A stretch of DNA of 47,782 nt, taken from the NCBI GenBank assembly GCA_028278645.1, contig JANQDZ010000017.1, forward strand, positions 1-47,782, in the 5' to 3' direction. Made by a program: the position numbers and the translations under genes. Source of the DNA: Longimicrobiales bacterium. GTDB lineage: Bacteria; Gemmatimonadota; Gemmatimonadetes; Longimicrobiales; Gaopeijiaceae. This document shows, in pieces, positions 34,768-43,669 of the stretch. Numbering within the stretch: the stretch's first letter is position 1; every line of letters starts with the position of its first letter. Under the pieces are notes generated by a model. It saw only the letters and a list, made by a program, of their open reading frames with translations. It did not search any database and was not told where the DNA came from.

Positions 34768-36138
34768 ATGCAGCCGCGAAACCATGACCCCCGACGCCCC
34801 ACGAGACCAACCCTGGACCTACGTTCGACCCTCCATAGACCGACAGGTGCTCGTAACCTGTTTGCCTCGGGCTTCCTCCTTGGGGGCCTCTTGGTGGCCG
34901 CTCCCCCCTTGGGCGCTCAGGGGGTGGAGTATGATCGGGAGATTTCGACGCTCCTCTCCCGGGCAGACGTTCAGGGGGCAATGGCGGAGATCGTGAGGCT
35001 GGACGAGTGGACCCAGGAGCAGCTCGTGACGCTCACCGAGATTCCGGCGCCCCCGTTCATGGAAGCAGAGAGGGCGAGAGCCTTTGCGGCCCGTTTGGAA
35101 GCGGCTGGAGCCGACTCCGTCTGGACGGATGACGTGGGGAACGTCCTGGCCCTTCGGAAGGGACGTGTGGGACAAAAGATGGTTGTTTTGGGTGCCCATA
35201 TGGACACGGTCTTTCCGGAGGGGACGGATGTGACGGTGAGGGTGAGAGGTGACACCCTCTTTGCACCGGGAATCGGGGATGATACCCGGGGCATGGCAGT
35301 GATCCTGACGGTTTTACGGGCTATGAATGAGGCTGAGGTCAGACCCGATGCAGACCTTATCTTCCTGGGGAGCGTAGGGGAGGAAGGGTTGGGAGACCTC
35401 CGGGGGGTGAAACACTTCTTTTCCGGTACCGGCCGTGAAACAGACGCGTTTGTGGAGGTGGATGGCGGGGGGATTTCCTCCATCGTGAGCATGGGTCTGG
35501 GCTCCATCCGTTACCGGGTGACCTTCCGTGGCGAAGGTGGTCATTCCTGGGGGGCTTTTGGCTTGGTCAATCCAGCCCATGCCCTGGGCAGGGCGATCCG
35601 AGAGTTCGCCGAGGTGGCCGATACCCTAACCCTGAGGGGTCCCCGGACCAGCTTCAATGTCGGCAGGATTGGCGGAGGGACGTCCATCAACTCGATTCCC
35701 TTCGAGGCTTGGATGGAGGTAGACATGCGTTCGGAGAGCCCGAGCAGCCTGGAGAAGATCTCGACAGCTTTTTTGGACGCGGTTCGAAGGGCCGAGTCGG
35801 AAGAAAATCTCTTCGCCCGGGACGGTCAGCCCGTTGAGTTGGAAATTGAGCAAATCGGCCTTCGGCCGTCCGGTGAGGTCGATCCGACCACCCCTCTGGT
35901 CCAGCGAGCCATGGCGGTCACCCGGTACTTCGGCGAAGAGCCCTTCCTGAGCCGGTCATCGACGAACTCCAACATCCCCATTTCCCTGGGCATCCCCGCT
36001 GTCACTATCGGGAGGGGTGGGGCGGGCGGTGAAAACCACTCTCCCGGTGAGTGGTGGGTGAATGAGGACGGGTATAAGGCAATACAGCGGGCCCTCCTGA
36101 TTGTCCTGGCTGAGGCTGGCTTCTCAAGGCAGGATTAG
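34768..36138 (+). CDS. Secreted M20 family metallopeptidase
   Basis: 456 residues. A long N terminus precedes a signal-like segment (NLFASGFLLGGLLVAAPPLGAQG). The dinuclear zinc ligands are recognisable: GAHMDTVFPEG (His, with Asp two residues later), APGIGDDTRGMAV (bridging Asp), SVGEEGLGDLRGV (catalytic Glu and ligand), VEVDGGG, and GGENHSPGEWW near the C terminus (His). The lid domain holds GGHSWGAFG. This is an exopeptidase or dipeptidase working outside the inner membrane. It is convergent with the Tat-exported aminotransferase. An alternative start is not visible because no other ATG precedes the signal. Confidence 0.88.
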   Translation: MQPRNHDPRRPTRPTLDLRSTLHRPTGARNLFASGFLLGGLLVAAPPLGAQGVEYDREISTLLSRADVQGAMAEIVRLDEWTQEQLVTLTEIPAPPFMEAERARAFAARLEAAGADSVWTDDVGNVLALRKGRVGQKMVVLGAHMDTVFPEGTDVTVRVRGDTLFAPGIGDDTRGMAVILTVLRAMNEAEVRPDADLIFLGSVGEEGLGDLRGVKHFFSGTGRETDAFVEVDGGGISSIVSMGLGSIRYRVTFRGEGGHSWGAFGLVNPAHALGRAIREFAEVADTLTLRGPRTSFNVGRIGGGTSINSIPFEAWMEVDMRSESPSSLEKISTAFLDAVRRAESEENLFARDGQPVELEIEQIGLRPSGEVDPTTPLVQRAMAVTRYFGEEPFLSRSSTNSNIPISLGIPAVTIGRGGAGGENHSPGEWWVNEDGYKAIQRALLIVLAEAGFSRQD

Positions 36139-36221
36139 GAATGCGAAGGGCCGCCGGAGCGTCCGGCGACCCTCCCACCTTGGACCCCCTCAGGGAGACT
36201 TCGAACAACCTCAGGTAGGAG

Positions 36222-37355
36222 CTAGATCCAGCCCCGCCTTCGGAAATCTCGCAACGTTTCTGCGTGGCGCTCCATCTCCTCCGGCAGGCCGAAGGACAGG
36301 CGGTTGAATTCCAACATGGGGGGAAACGGCCTCCCCACCCTGATCCCAGCCTCCCTCATCCGGTTGATGTATTCCCTCAGATCCCCGGAGATGCGGTGCA
36401 TGACGAAGTTGGTGTGGGAGGGGAGGTACTCCAGGCCCAACTCGTCCAGCACCGCGTAGGTGACTTTGCGACTCTCGAGATTGGCACCGACGCTTGTCCC
36501 TACCCAGTCTCCATCTCTCAGGGCGGCAAGGCCGGCGACCAGCGCGAGATGGTTGCAGTTGGTGCCGGCGGCGAACGCCTGGAGGGCCCGGGCATTGTCC
36601 GGGTGAGTGACCGCGTATCCAAGCCGTATTCCGGCCATCCCGTAGACCTTCGAAAACGTCCGAGCCACGACCACGTTCGGGTTCTCGAAAGCCACCTTGT
36701 CCAGAGACCGATAGGATCCTGAGTCGACGAACTCGAAGTAGGCCTCGTCCACGAGGAAATGGACGTTGTCCGGGGCCCGCCGGATCCAAGCTTCGACGTC
36801 CTCCACCGGCGTGAGGGATCCCGTGGGGTTGTTCGGGTTGCAGACATAGACCAACACGGGTCCAGGAGCACCCCTCGTCGCTTCCTCCATGGCCGTCAGG
36901 TCATGAGCATAGTCGGGGAGAAGGGGAACGGGCTTCAGATCGATCCAGGGGTGGGGCTCCGAATACTCAAATACGTCTTCGAAGGTCGGAGCTGGTGCCA
37001 CCAGCCTCAGCTCTGGGTGGAGTTTCGCCTGTACCCCCATCTGGAGGATCTCGGTGGACCCGTTCCCGAGCACGACTGCGTTTATCGGGACCCCGTGGCG
37101 CTGGGCCACGGCTTCCTGCAGCGCGCGCCTGGAGTTCCCAGGATATCGATTCCCATCCCCGATTCCCCCGACGATGGCCTCCTTTGACCCGGGGGGAATC
37201 CCCAACGGATTCTCGTTCGAGCTGAGACGGATGAGGTCCCCGCTCTGCCGGCTCTGCCGGGGGGTCAGGAACGCTGCGTCTCCTGTGGTTACCGGAAGAA
37301 CAGCGGGGGCCCCGAGAGCCATGAGTCCATTTCGGAGAAAGGCGCGTCTTTTCAT
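36222..37355 (-). CDS. Tat-exported HisC-like aminotransferase (class I/II, PLP)
   Basis: 377 residues. The N terminus MKRRAFLRNGLMALGAP carries a twin-arginine RRAFLR motif followed by a hydrophobic stretch, so export through Tat is predicted. The rest is a histidinol-phosphate-aminotransferase-like fold: SSNENPLGIPPGSKEA, GNGSTEILQMGVQAKL, VCNPNNPTGSLTP, VDEAYFEFVD, and the PLP-lysine block TFSKVYGMAGIRLGY, then the substrate Arg region NRLSFGLPEEM. The start is ATG 37355 with GAGGAAACCG; a long upstream frame to 37529 is dropped. It lies 46 bases after the M14 gene. Its substrate is unknown. A biosynthetic HisC role would not need export. Confidence 0.85.
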   Translation of the reverse strand: MKRRAFLRNGLMALGAPAVLPVTTGDAAFLTPRQSRQSGDLIRLSSNENPLGIPPGSKEAIVGGIGDGNRYPGNSRRALQEAVAQRHGVPINAVVLGNGSTEILQMGVQAKLHPELRLVAPAPTFEDVFEYSEPHPWIDLKPVPLLPDYAHDLTAMEEATRGAPGPVLVYVCNPNNPTGSLTPVEDVEAWIRRAPDNVHFLVDEAYFEFVDSGSYRSLDKVAFENPNVVVARTFSKVYGMAGIRLGYAVTHPDNARALQAFAAGTNCNHLALVAGLAALRDGDWVGTSVGANLESRKVTYAVLDELGLEYLPSHTNFVMHRISGDLREYINRMREAGIRVGRPFPPMLEFNRLSFGLPEEMERHAETLRDFRRRGWI

Positions 37356-37401
37356 CGGTTTCCTCTCATATCCATGTGTCTGTTCCTTCCGAGGGTCCAC
37401 C

Positions 37402-40158
37402 CTACCGGAGTGTTGTCTCTCGAGAGTTGCTGAGGAGAATGCCATTAAATACGAGAGGGAACGTGGCATGCGTCTGTGCCCTGTAGGTGACCTGAGGCCC
37501 GAACAGGAACAGGGTCCCATCACCCACATCGGCTTCGAGCATTGCTATGCCGTCTTCCAGCTTCTCTTGCCCCCAGGCCCACCCGCTGCGGAGAGGAGTA
37601 GGCTCGTCGTAAACCGCCAGCGGACGGATTCCTTCAGCACCGGGCTCAAGGCCAAAAACGGGGCTCCGAGCGAAGTTGACAATCAACGGTTCCTGGAGTC
37701 CCTGGGTAACCAGGCTGCCGCCTGTTACCTCCACTTCCAGGAGTGAGCCGGGAACGAAGAATTCTTCGGACCGAAGGGGTGTCCCATCCGCGTCGGTCAG
37801 ATAATTCCGCATCGGGAGGCCCAAATGGTACCCCAGGGCCGTGGATCCTTCCAGGGTGATGATCGTTCCGCCGTCCTCCAGGAATTCCCGAAGTTGGGGT
37901 ACGGTAGCCTCGGCCGTTACGCTCCCTAGGCGGTCCCTGTACTCTTCCGGGAGTGTCTCGGGATCCACGGACCCGCTACCTCTCCCGTATCGCCCTGGGG
38001 CCGAAGGGCGTGGGGAGGGGATGGCCCCGTCCGGGAAGATCAGGACATCGTAGTTGTCCGACAGGTTCCCGGCATCGAGTTCCTGAGGGAAGACGAGGTC
38101 GAAATCCATCCCGAACTGGTCGAGAATGAACCGGACCCACCCTGAGGGCATCGATCCTCCGTACCGGTCCCAAAGGCCGATGCGTGGCTTGGTGAGCTCC
38201 AGAGCCGGACCGGCTGGGCTTTGAGACACTCCAACGAAAGTCAGGCCGAGTTCTTCTGCCAGGGAGGCGACCCGGGTCCTGACCTGGGAATTAGCCGGGA
38301 TCCAGAAAGTGCCTTCTGGATAGGTGTTTCCGCCGGCGGAGAACGAGCTGGTCAACCAGTAGACGTCCCGCCCCTGGGAAATCAGAGAGAAGACGGCGGA
38401 GAAAGAGTTGTTCACCTCATGGCTGAGCAGGAATCCCGCGGCCTGGCCCCCTCTGGTCCGGACCACTCCCGGGGGCACGTCCATCACGTCGGGCACGACC
38501 TGAAGTGGGCTTTGTACTCCTTCCATGATACGGTCGAATTCCACTCCCATTTGATAAGCCAACGTCCACCCTGTGGCGTCGTATGGTGCGATCGGCGGTC
38601 CACCCGGATAGGCGAAATCGTTCGGGTGATCCTGGGGCTCGAACATATCGAGGACGTGCGGACGATAGGCCTGTGCCGATTTTACGATCAGGGATCCTTC
38701 GGGGTAGGCGGTGCCACCCACGGAGAAATCTTCGGTGGCCCGATGGACGGTCACACCGTTCTTGATCAGGGCGTTGGCGAAGTGGACGGCAGTTGGGAAG
38801 TCCGGCTGGTCTGACGGGATTATGAAAGCCCTCGGATCGGCTTTGGACGGATCCCTCAAGAATCTGTTGAAGTCCTCTACGGACCCGGAGGAGTTCATGT
38901 CGCCCAGCTCCTCGGCGGCGGCGTAGATGTCGGCGGGGCGGACGGTCCACGAGTCCTTGCTGCCTTTCTCGATGGAGTTCATCCCCATGCGCCAGATGTT
39001 ATAGAGGAGCAGGTCCTTGTTCCGAGAGGCATAGTCCATGACCGCCCAGTTGGCTGTCATTGAGTACTCAATGGCCGTCCGGAAAAGGAGTTCTCCCGGT
39101 TCGACCGGAAGGGGGATGTCGGTGGTCGCCAGCTGCCGGCGGGGGATAAAAGGGATTTCCTGTGGGTTTGGACCACCCCTGATCTCCGACAGGAGCCCGA
39201 TGGCGTTGTGATAGTAAGGCGTGGTCCGGAGGCCACCGTTCCACCAAATGGAGTAGCTGGCTCCAGATCGCATCGTGGTTCCGCCCTTCCCTTCCCGAAC
39301 AAACCGGTGGTGCATCGCACTTCCGACCTGGTCCAGGGAGGTCATGATGAGCGGGTCCAGGAAGTGGTTGGGGGGATTTCGGAAGGGCGGCACGAACATG
39401 ATGGTGCCCTGGGGTCCCGTTTGGTGATGGTTGTAGATGATCTGAGGGAACCATTCGCGGTATTGGACCCGAAGGAGGTTCGTGGTTTCCTCCAGGTTGG
39501 ACATGTAGAAATCACGGTTGTTGTCGTGCCCTGCGTAGTAATGGTAGAGCACGGGGATCCCACCCGGGGTCCTCTCTTCGGGCGCGATGCCTTTCTCATC
39601 ATTCCGGTGGTACCAATTCGAGACCAGCTCCATCCCGTCGGGATTGCAGTGAACCGCCAGGATCACGAGGTCGTCCAGGAATCGGAGAGTCTCCGCGTCC
39701 GTGGCACTGGATAGGCGGTATACCAGCTCCAGCAGTTGTTGGGCGCCCACCACCTCGGTCGCGTGGAGGCCTCCATCCAACCAAACGACTGCTTTTCCCT
39801 CCTGCGCCAACCTGAGCGCTTCCTGCTCGTTCACCCCCTCGGCCAGGGCCATTCGCCGGGCGATCTCCTTGTATCGATCCAGGTTCTGGTGGTTGTCGGG
39901 GGAGGTGAGGATGGCCATGAGCTGCGGGCGCCCTTCCTCTGTGAACCCGATTGTGTCCAAGACCATCCGGTCCGATTCCCCGGCGAGCTTCTCCCAATAA
40001 GCCTGGAGTTCCGTGTAGTTCACCAACTCATAGTTGGCCCCTACCACGTGTCCGAACTCTTCCTCAGGGGTCGTGACTTGGGCTCCTAGGAGCCGTGGAA
40101 GGGAAACGAAGGCTGCGAGGAGAAGCACTCCAACTCGGGGAAGGCGATTCCTGGACAT
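37402..40158 (-). CDS. Secreted M14 family zinc carboxypeptidase-like protein
   Basis: 918 residues. A signal peptide (VGVLLLAAFVSLPRLLGAQ) precedes the catalytic domain. WLDGGLHATEVVGAQQ contains HxTE (zinc ligands His and Glu of HxxE), VILAVHCNPDGME is the third-ligand block, and NHHQTGPQGTIMF follows. The glutamate base is expected near PYYHNAIGLLSEIRGG. The second half (from about residue 480) is a long non-catalytic region with GATase-like beta elements (VLIFPDGAIPSPRP...ITLEGSTALGYHLGLP). The ATG at 40158 has AGAGGCC upstream; the 48-codon extension is not used. It is probably the first gene of an operon with the exported aminotransferase. Gene length is much above ordinary M14 peptidases. 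Confidence 0.88.
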   Translation of the reverse strand: MSRNRLPRVGVLLLAAFVSLPRLLGAQVTTPEEEFGHVVGANYELVNYTELQAYWEKLAGESDRMVLDTIGFTEEGRPQLMAILTSPDNHQNLDRYKEIARRMALAEGVNEQEALRLAQEGKAVVWLDGGLHATEVVGAQQLLELVYRLSSATDAETLRFLDDLVILAVHCNPDGMELVSNWYHRNDEKGIAPEERTPGGIPVLYHYYAGHDNNRDFYMSNLEETTNLLRVQYREWFPQIIYNHHQTGPQGTIMFVPPFRNPPNHFLDPLIMTSLDQVGSAMHHRFVREGKGGTTMRSGASYSIWWNGGLRTTPYYHNAIGLLSEIRGGPNPQEIPFIPRRQLATTDIPLPVEPGELLFRTAIEYSMTANWAVMDYASRNKDLLLYNIWRMGMNSIEKGSKDSWTVRPADIYAAAEELGDMNSSGSVEDFNRFLRDPSKADPRAFIIPSDQPDFPTAVHFANALIKNGVTVHRATEDFSVGGTAYPEGSLIVKSAQAYRPHVLDMFEPQDHPNDFAYPGGPPIAPYDATGWTLAYQMGVEFDRIMEGVQSPLQVVPDVMDVPPGVVRTRGGQAAGFLLSHEVNNSFSAVFSLISQGRDVYWLTSSFSAGGNTYPEGTFWIPANSQVRTRVASLAEELGLTFVGVSQSPAGPALELTKPRIGLWDRYGGSMPSGWVRFILDQFGMDFDLVFPQELDAGNLSDNYDVLIFPDGAIPSPRPSAPGRYGRGSGSVDPETLPEEYRDRLGSVTAEATVPQLREFLEDGGTIITLEGSTALGYHLGLPMRNYLTDADGTPLRSEEFFVPGSLLEVEVTGGSLVTQGLQEPLIVNFARSPVFGLEPGAEGIRPLAVYDEPTPLRSGWAWGQEKLEDGIAMLEADVGDGTLFLFGPQVTYRAQTHATFPLVFNGILLSNSRETTLR

Positions 40159-40440
40159 GAGGCCTCTACATGAAGTGAAGTCGTCTCGACGGAGCGGAAG
40201 CCATAAAGAAGACCGTTGCAGGTCAGCCAGGTGTCTTCCGACAAGCCCGCTTCCGATAGGATCAGGTTGATAGTCTGGGCCGGAGACCGCGGCGTCAACC
40301 AACGGCCTGAGGGCGGCCCCCCTGGTACCTCGATTGAACCTTCTCTATCTTCCGGCGCCTCGAGCGCCATATGCACGGGGCCCACTCCATCTCAATACGA
40401 AATCGAGCGACGTATCCGATGTAGCAAAAGGAGCGAATCC

Positions 40441-40869
40441 ATGGCAGTTCGAACCGCCAGCGCGGAATGGAAAGGGAATCTCCCAAAGGGGAGCGGCACT
40501 CTGGAGACGGAAACCGGGGCCGTCAAAGGGAACTACAGTTTTGCCTCTCGTTTTGAAGAGGGGGCGGGAACCAACCCTGAGGAGCTGATCGCGGCTGCTC
40601 ACGCGGGTTGTTTCTCCATGGCTTTCGCCAACGGGCTGGCCAAAGCCGGGTTCGAAGCCGAGAGCATTCGGACAACCGCCAAGGCTTACCTCGAAAAAGG
40701 GCCGGAGGGATTCGGCATCTCACGGATCGAGCTGGAATGTGTCGGGAACGTGCCGGGAATCGACGACGCCACCTTCCAGGAGCATGCTAAAGGAGCCAAG
40801 GAGGGGTGCCCGATCTCGAAAGCCCTCTCCGCAACACCTATCGAGCTCAACGCTACGCTGGAGAGCTGA
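40441..40869 (+). CDS. osmC: OsmC family peroxiredoxin
   Basis: 142 residues. GTNPEELIAAAHAGCFSMA supplies the conserved peroxidatic Cys, and GAKEGCPISKAL supplies the second Cys, the OsmC pair. The family reduces organic hydroperoxides. ATG 40441 follows AGGAG at ideal spacing. A 75-codon upstream extension is rejected. It is divergent from the M14 gene, with about 280 bases between them, and ends at a strong hairpin. Confidence 0.94.
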   Translation: MAVRTASAEWKGNLPKGSGTLETETGAVKGNYSFASRFEEGAGTNPEELIAAAHAGCFSMAFANGLAKAGFEAESIRTTAKAYLEKGPEGFGISRIELECVGNVPGIDDATFQEHAKGAKEGCPISKALSATPIELNATLES

Positions 40870-40916
40870 GGGCGGATTCTAGCCGAATCCACTCGGACAG
40901 ACTTCAGGCAGCTATG

Positions 40917-40946
40917 CCCCGGGGACGTCGGTCCCCGGGGCTTTCT
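40917..40946 (+). terminator. Terminator hairpin after osmC
   Basis: CCCCGGGGAC (40917-40926) and GTCCCCGGGG (40931-40940) form a perfect ten-pair stem with loop GTCG, followed by CTTTCTGG. The T tract is short but the stem is very strong. Confidence 0.75.
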
Positions 40947-41016
40947 GGTTCCCTGGTATTCGGGGGATGGGTGAGAACCACTTGTCCCGAGTCGGGCTCC
41001 CTTCGATAATCCGCTT

Positions 41017-42276
41017 ATGCTGGAAAACCCGGACCTGTTGGTAAAGCTCATCGGCATCGTTGGGATCTCCCTGGGGATCTCCTTCCTCTGCTCTATTCTG
41101 GAAGCGGTCGTCCTTTCGGTGACCCACGGCTATGTGCACGTACTACAGGACCGGAAGGCCAAGGCCGGCGAGATCTTGGTGAAGATGCAGAGAGAGATCG
41201 ACAAGCCCATCGCTGCCATCCTCGCCCTGAACACGATCGCCAACACTTTTGGGGCGGGTCTCGGTGCTGCCCTGGCCTACCAGATATGGCAGGATGCGGG
41301 AACGGCCGTCTTCTCCGCCGCTCTCACGTTGTCGATTCTCCTCTTCTCTGAGATCCTCCCGAAAACCCTGGGGGCCACCCTCTGGCCGAGGCTGGCACCG
41401 CCAGCAGCTTACATCCTCAGGGCTCTAATCATACTTACCTGGCCTATCACCATCCCCCTCACCCTTTACGCTCGCCTCATCACCCCCAGTAAGGGGCGGC
41501 CTTCGACGGTGAGCCGGTCTGAGCTGAGGGTCCTGGCCCGCATCGGCAGGACAGAAGGCGCCTTGGATGAGGACGAATGGCGGGTGGTGAGCTCCATGAT
41601 GACCCTCGACGAGGTCCCGGTGGCGGAGGTGATGACCCCCCGCACCGACATCGTGGCCATCCCGGCCCATTCCACTGTGTCGGAAGCCAAAGAGTTGATG
41701 CTGGACGAGGGCCACCTGCGTCTCCCGGTCTTTGAAGAAAACCTGGATAAGATTGTCGGCATTCTGCTGGCTCGGGACCTTTGGAAGGCGGACCGTGACG
41801 GTGTCGGAGAAATCAGCTCCATCGTCAGGCCCATCCAGTTCTCGCCGGCGACCAAGCCGGTGGACGATCTGATCTCGGAAATGCGCACGGAGCGCGTGAA
41901 AATGGTCATCGTCGTCGACGAGTTCGGAGGGACAGCCGGGCTCGCTACCCTGGAAGACCTCCTCGAGGAGATCGTCGGCGAGATCCAGGACGAACACGAG
42001 GACGATGAGCCGCCGGGGTTTACCCCGTTGGAGTCCGGCGCGACTAGGGTACACGGAGGCGTGCCGCTGCGAGAGGCCAGCGAAGAGTTAGGGTTCGACC
42101 TGCCTGAGGATGATTACGACACCGTAGCAGGATATGTCTTCGGGCGGTTGAATCGCATTCCGAGGGTCGGCGATGAAGTGCGGGTCGCCAACGGGTCCCT
42201 CCAGGTCCTCCGCATGAGTGGCCGGAGGATCGAATTCCTACTCTTCACCCCTTCCCATGAAGGCCTGGGAAGGTAA
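41017..42276 (+). CDS. CNNM/CorC (hemolysin C-like) transporter with CBS domains
   Basis: 419 residues. The N-terminal CNNM (DUF21) membrane domain has three helices and the LFSEILPKTLGAT motif. Residues 190-320 form two CBS domains (EVMTPRTDIVAIPAHSTVSEA, LPVFEENLDKIVGILLARDL, KMVIVVDEFGGTAGLATLEDLLEEIVGEI). The CorC_HlyC domain ends the protein. Family members export magnesium or cobalt-type cations or resist them; hemolysis is not expected. It is convergent with mscS. Confidence 0.92.
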   Translation: MLENPDLLVKLIGIVGISLGISFLCSILEAVVLSVTHGYVHVLQDRKAKAGEILVKMQREIDKPIAAILALNTIANTFGAGLGAALAYQIWQDAGTAVFSAALTLSILLFSEILPKTLGATLWPRLAPPAAYILRALIILTWPITIPLTLYARLITPSKGRPSTVSRSELRVLARIGRTEGALDEDEWRVVSSMMTLDEVPVAEVMTPRTDIVAIPAHSTVSEAKELMLDEGHLRLPVFEENLDKIVGILLARDLWKADRDGVGEISSIVRPIQFSPATKPVDDLISEMRTERVKMVIVVDEFGGTAGLATLEDLLEEIVGEIQDEHEDDEPPGFTPLESGATRVHGGVPLREASEELGFDLPEDDYDTVAGYVFGRLNRIPRVGDEVRVANGSLQVLRMSGRRIEFLLFTPSHEGLGR

Positions 42277-42342
42277 GCCCATTCCGCGACGGTCCCTTCC
42301 CCTTCCTCCTACGGCGTCTGATCCGCGGCCCAGGCCGAGTCT

Positions 42343-43404
42343 TCATTCCCCTGTTTCGACCTGGATGGTTTGGGTCGAGAGGGCGAATTCAATTCCCTCC
42401 TCGGAGAAGATCCTGAAAAGCTCCAGGTTGATGGCCTGCTGCACGTCCATGAACGCCCCATAATCCGGGACGGTCATGTAATACACGGTTTCGATCACCA
42501 GGGCGAAGTCTCCGAAGGTCTTGAAGTGAGACCGATCGAAACGGGTGAGGTCCTGGCCCTCTACCACTTTCCGGATCATTTCCGGAATCGCCTCGAGTTT
42601 CTTACGCGGGGTATCGTAGGTGACTCTTGTGGAAAAGACCGCCCGTCGTTCTTGCATTCTCTTGAAGTTTCGGATTCGGCTGCTCAGCAAATCCGAGTTC
42701 GAGAACACGAGCTGTTCCCCGGAGGATGACCGAATGTGGGTGGACTTCAGGCCCACGTGCTCGACAGTGCCCGAGTATTCGTCGACCACGATGAAATCGC
42801 CGATGACGAAGGGTTTGTCCAAAACGATGGACAGGGAACCGAAGAGGTCGCCTAGGATGTTCTGAACCGCCAAGGCGATGGCGATTCCCCCCACGCTGAC
42901 CCCGGCCAGGATGGCGGTGATCTCAACGCCCAGGTTTTGGAGAATCAGAAGGACAAAGATGGCCCAGACCAAAGCCTTGGTCACGAATCCCAAGGCGCCC
43001 AGGGCCGTAGCCATGGACGGATCCTCCACCGCCTGCTGCCGGCGGTACCGGGCAAGGAAGTAGTTGATGACAGCGGTAGCCCAGAGCCCACCCTGCACCA
43101 GGAGTCCGACCCCCAACGCACGCCGTAGCCAATCATCGTTTGCGGGAGAAAGTGAAAGGAAAAAGCCTCCCACCCATACGCCGAAGATCAGGATGAACAG
43201 ACCTTTCGTTTTCCTGAGAAGCTCCACGAGGAAGTCGTCCAGCTCCGGCCTGGTTCGTCTGGTCAGGTCACCCAACCGCCGAATCACGGCGGTAGCCACG
43301 AGGCGGAGGATGAATACAACTGCCACGCAGACGCCCAAAGCCACCAGCCATTGGCTGATGGTTGTATTCAGGATCACCTGGTCCAAAAAGTTGCTCCCGC
43401 CCAT
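42343..43404 (-). CDS. mscS: Mechanosensitive ion channel, MscS family
   Basis: 353 residues with four to five helices and the MscS core: VSVGGIAIALAVQNILGDLFGSL (pore helix), then IGDFIVVDEYSGTVEHVGLKSTHIRSSSGEQLVFSNSDLLSSRI (beta domain). The Gly/Ala-rich pore pattern is present. The C terminus (VETVYYMTVPDYGAFMDVQQAINLELFRIFSEEGI) matches the alpha/beta domain. It protects against osmotic down-shock. It is divergently oriented from glnA. Confidence 0.92.
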   Translation of the reverse strand: MGGSNFLDQVILNTTISQWLVALGVCVAVVFILRLVATAVIRRLGDLTRRTRPELDDFLVELLRKTKGLFILIFGVWVGGFFLSLSPANDDWLRRALGVGLLVQGGLWATAVINYFLARYRRQQAVEDPSMATALGALGFVTKALVWAIFVLLILQNLGVEITAILAGVSVGGIAIALAVQNILGDLFGSLSIVLDKPFVIGDFIVVDEYSGTVEHVGLKSTHIRSSSGEQLVFSNSDLLSSRIRNFKRMQERRAVFSTRVTYDTPRKKLEAIPEMIRKVVEGQDLTRFDRSHFKTFGDFALVIETVYYMTVPDYGAFMDVQQAINLELFRIFSEEGIEFALSTQTIQVETGE

Positions 43405-43493
43405 GAAGAGGGATCTCCTAGGTTGCTTCGGGGTTTACCCGCCTGAAGTGGGGCTCGCTCAGAAAGTATTGAGACGATGCCAGGAGGCAAACG

Positions 43494-43522
43494 GAGAAAA
43501 AGCAGGCTTGACGCTTTTTCCC
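43494..43522. promoter_or_regulatory. Inverted repeat overlapping the glnA -35 box
   Basis: GAGAAAAAGC (43494-43503) and GCTTTTTCCC (43513-43522) pair over AAAAAGC/GCTTTTT with a nine-base spacer. The -35 hexamer TTGACG (43508-43513) sits in the spacer and the first base of the right arm. A dimeric regulator could bind here. It could also be a weak terminator on either strand. Confidence 0.4.
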
Positions 43523-43536
43523 ATTTCATCTATCAT
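43508..43536 (+). promoter_or_regulatory. Sigma70 promoter of glnA
   Basis: TTGACG (43508-43513), exactly 17 bases, TATCAT (43531-43536). The predicted start near 43543 gives a leader of about 174 bases before the glnA ATG. It has the best box match in the intergenic region. Confidence 0.75.
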
Positions 43537-43576
43537 CGCGCGTGCCACACAAAACCGAAAATACCGGAGGGCCCCC

Positions 43577-43669
43577 ATGAGGGCCCTGTACCGTGCTTGG
43601 ATCCGAAAAGGCCAGGTCGAGGAAGCAGTGTCTCCCGAAGCCTGGCCTCTCTTTTTTGAAGCGGGTTAA
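43577..43669 (+). CDS. Possible 30-residue leader peptide upstream of glnA
   Basis: A short frame of 30 codons (begins MRALYRAWIRKGQ, ends FFEAG) with a good ribosome binding site GGAGG at 43566-43570, seven bases before the ATG. Hairpin AGGGCCC/GGGCCCT (43568-43587) would cover that site and the start. The terminator-like hairpin at 43609-43657 lies inside the frame, as in translation-coupled attenuators. It contains one Gln, two Trp and several Ala/Glu codons, with no obvious run of regulatory codons. It is unrecognised and may not be translated. Confidence 0.35.
   Translation: MRALYRAWIRKGQVEEAVSPEAWPLFFEAG
43609..43657 (+). terminator. Terminator-like hairpin in the glnA leader
   Basis: AGGCCAGG (43609-43616) pairs with CCTGGCCT (43641-43648), 24-base loop, then TCTCTTTTTT. 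A second small hairpin GGGTT (43663-43667)/AACCC (43674-43678) follows, and GGTTAA (43664-43669) could instead pair with TTTAACC (43681-43687). Placed between the promoter and glnA it may attenuate transcription. Confidence 0.5.
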
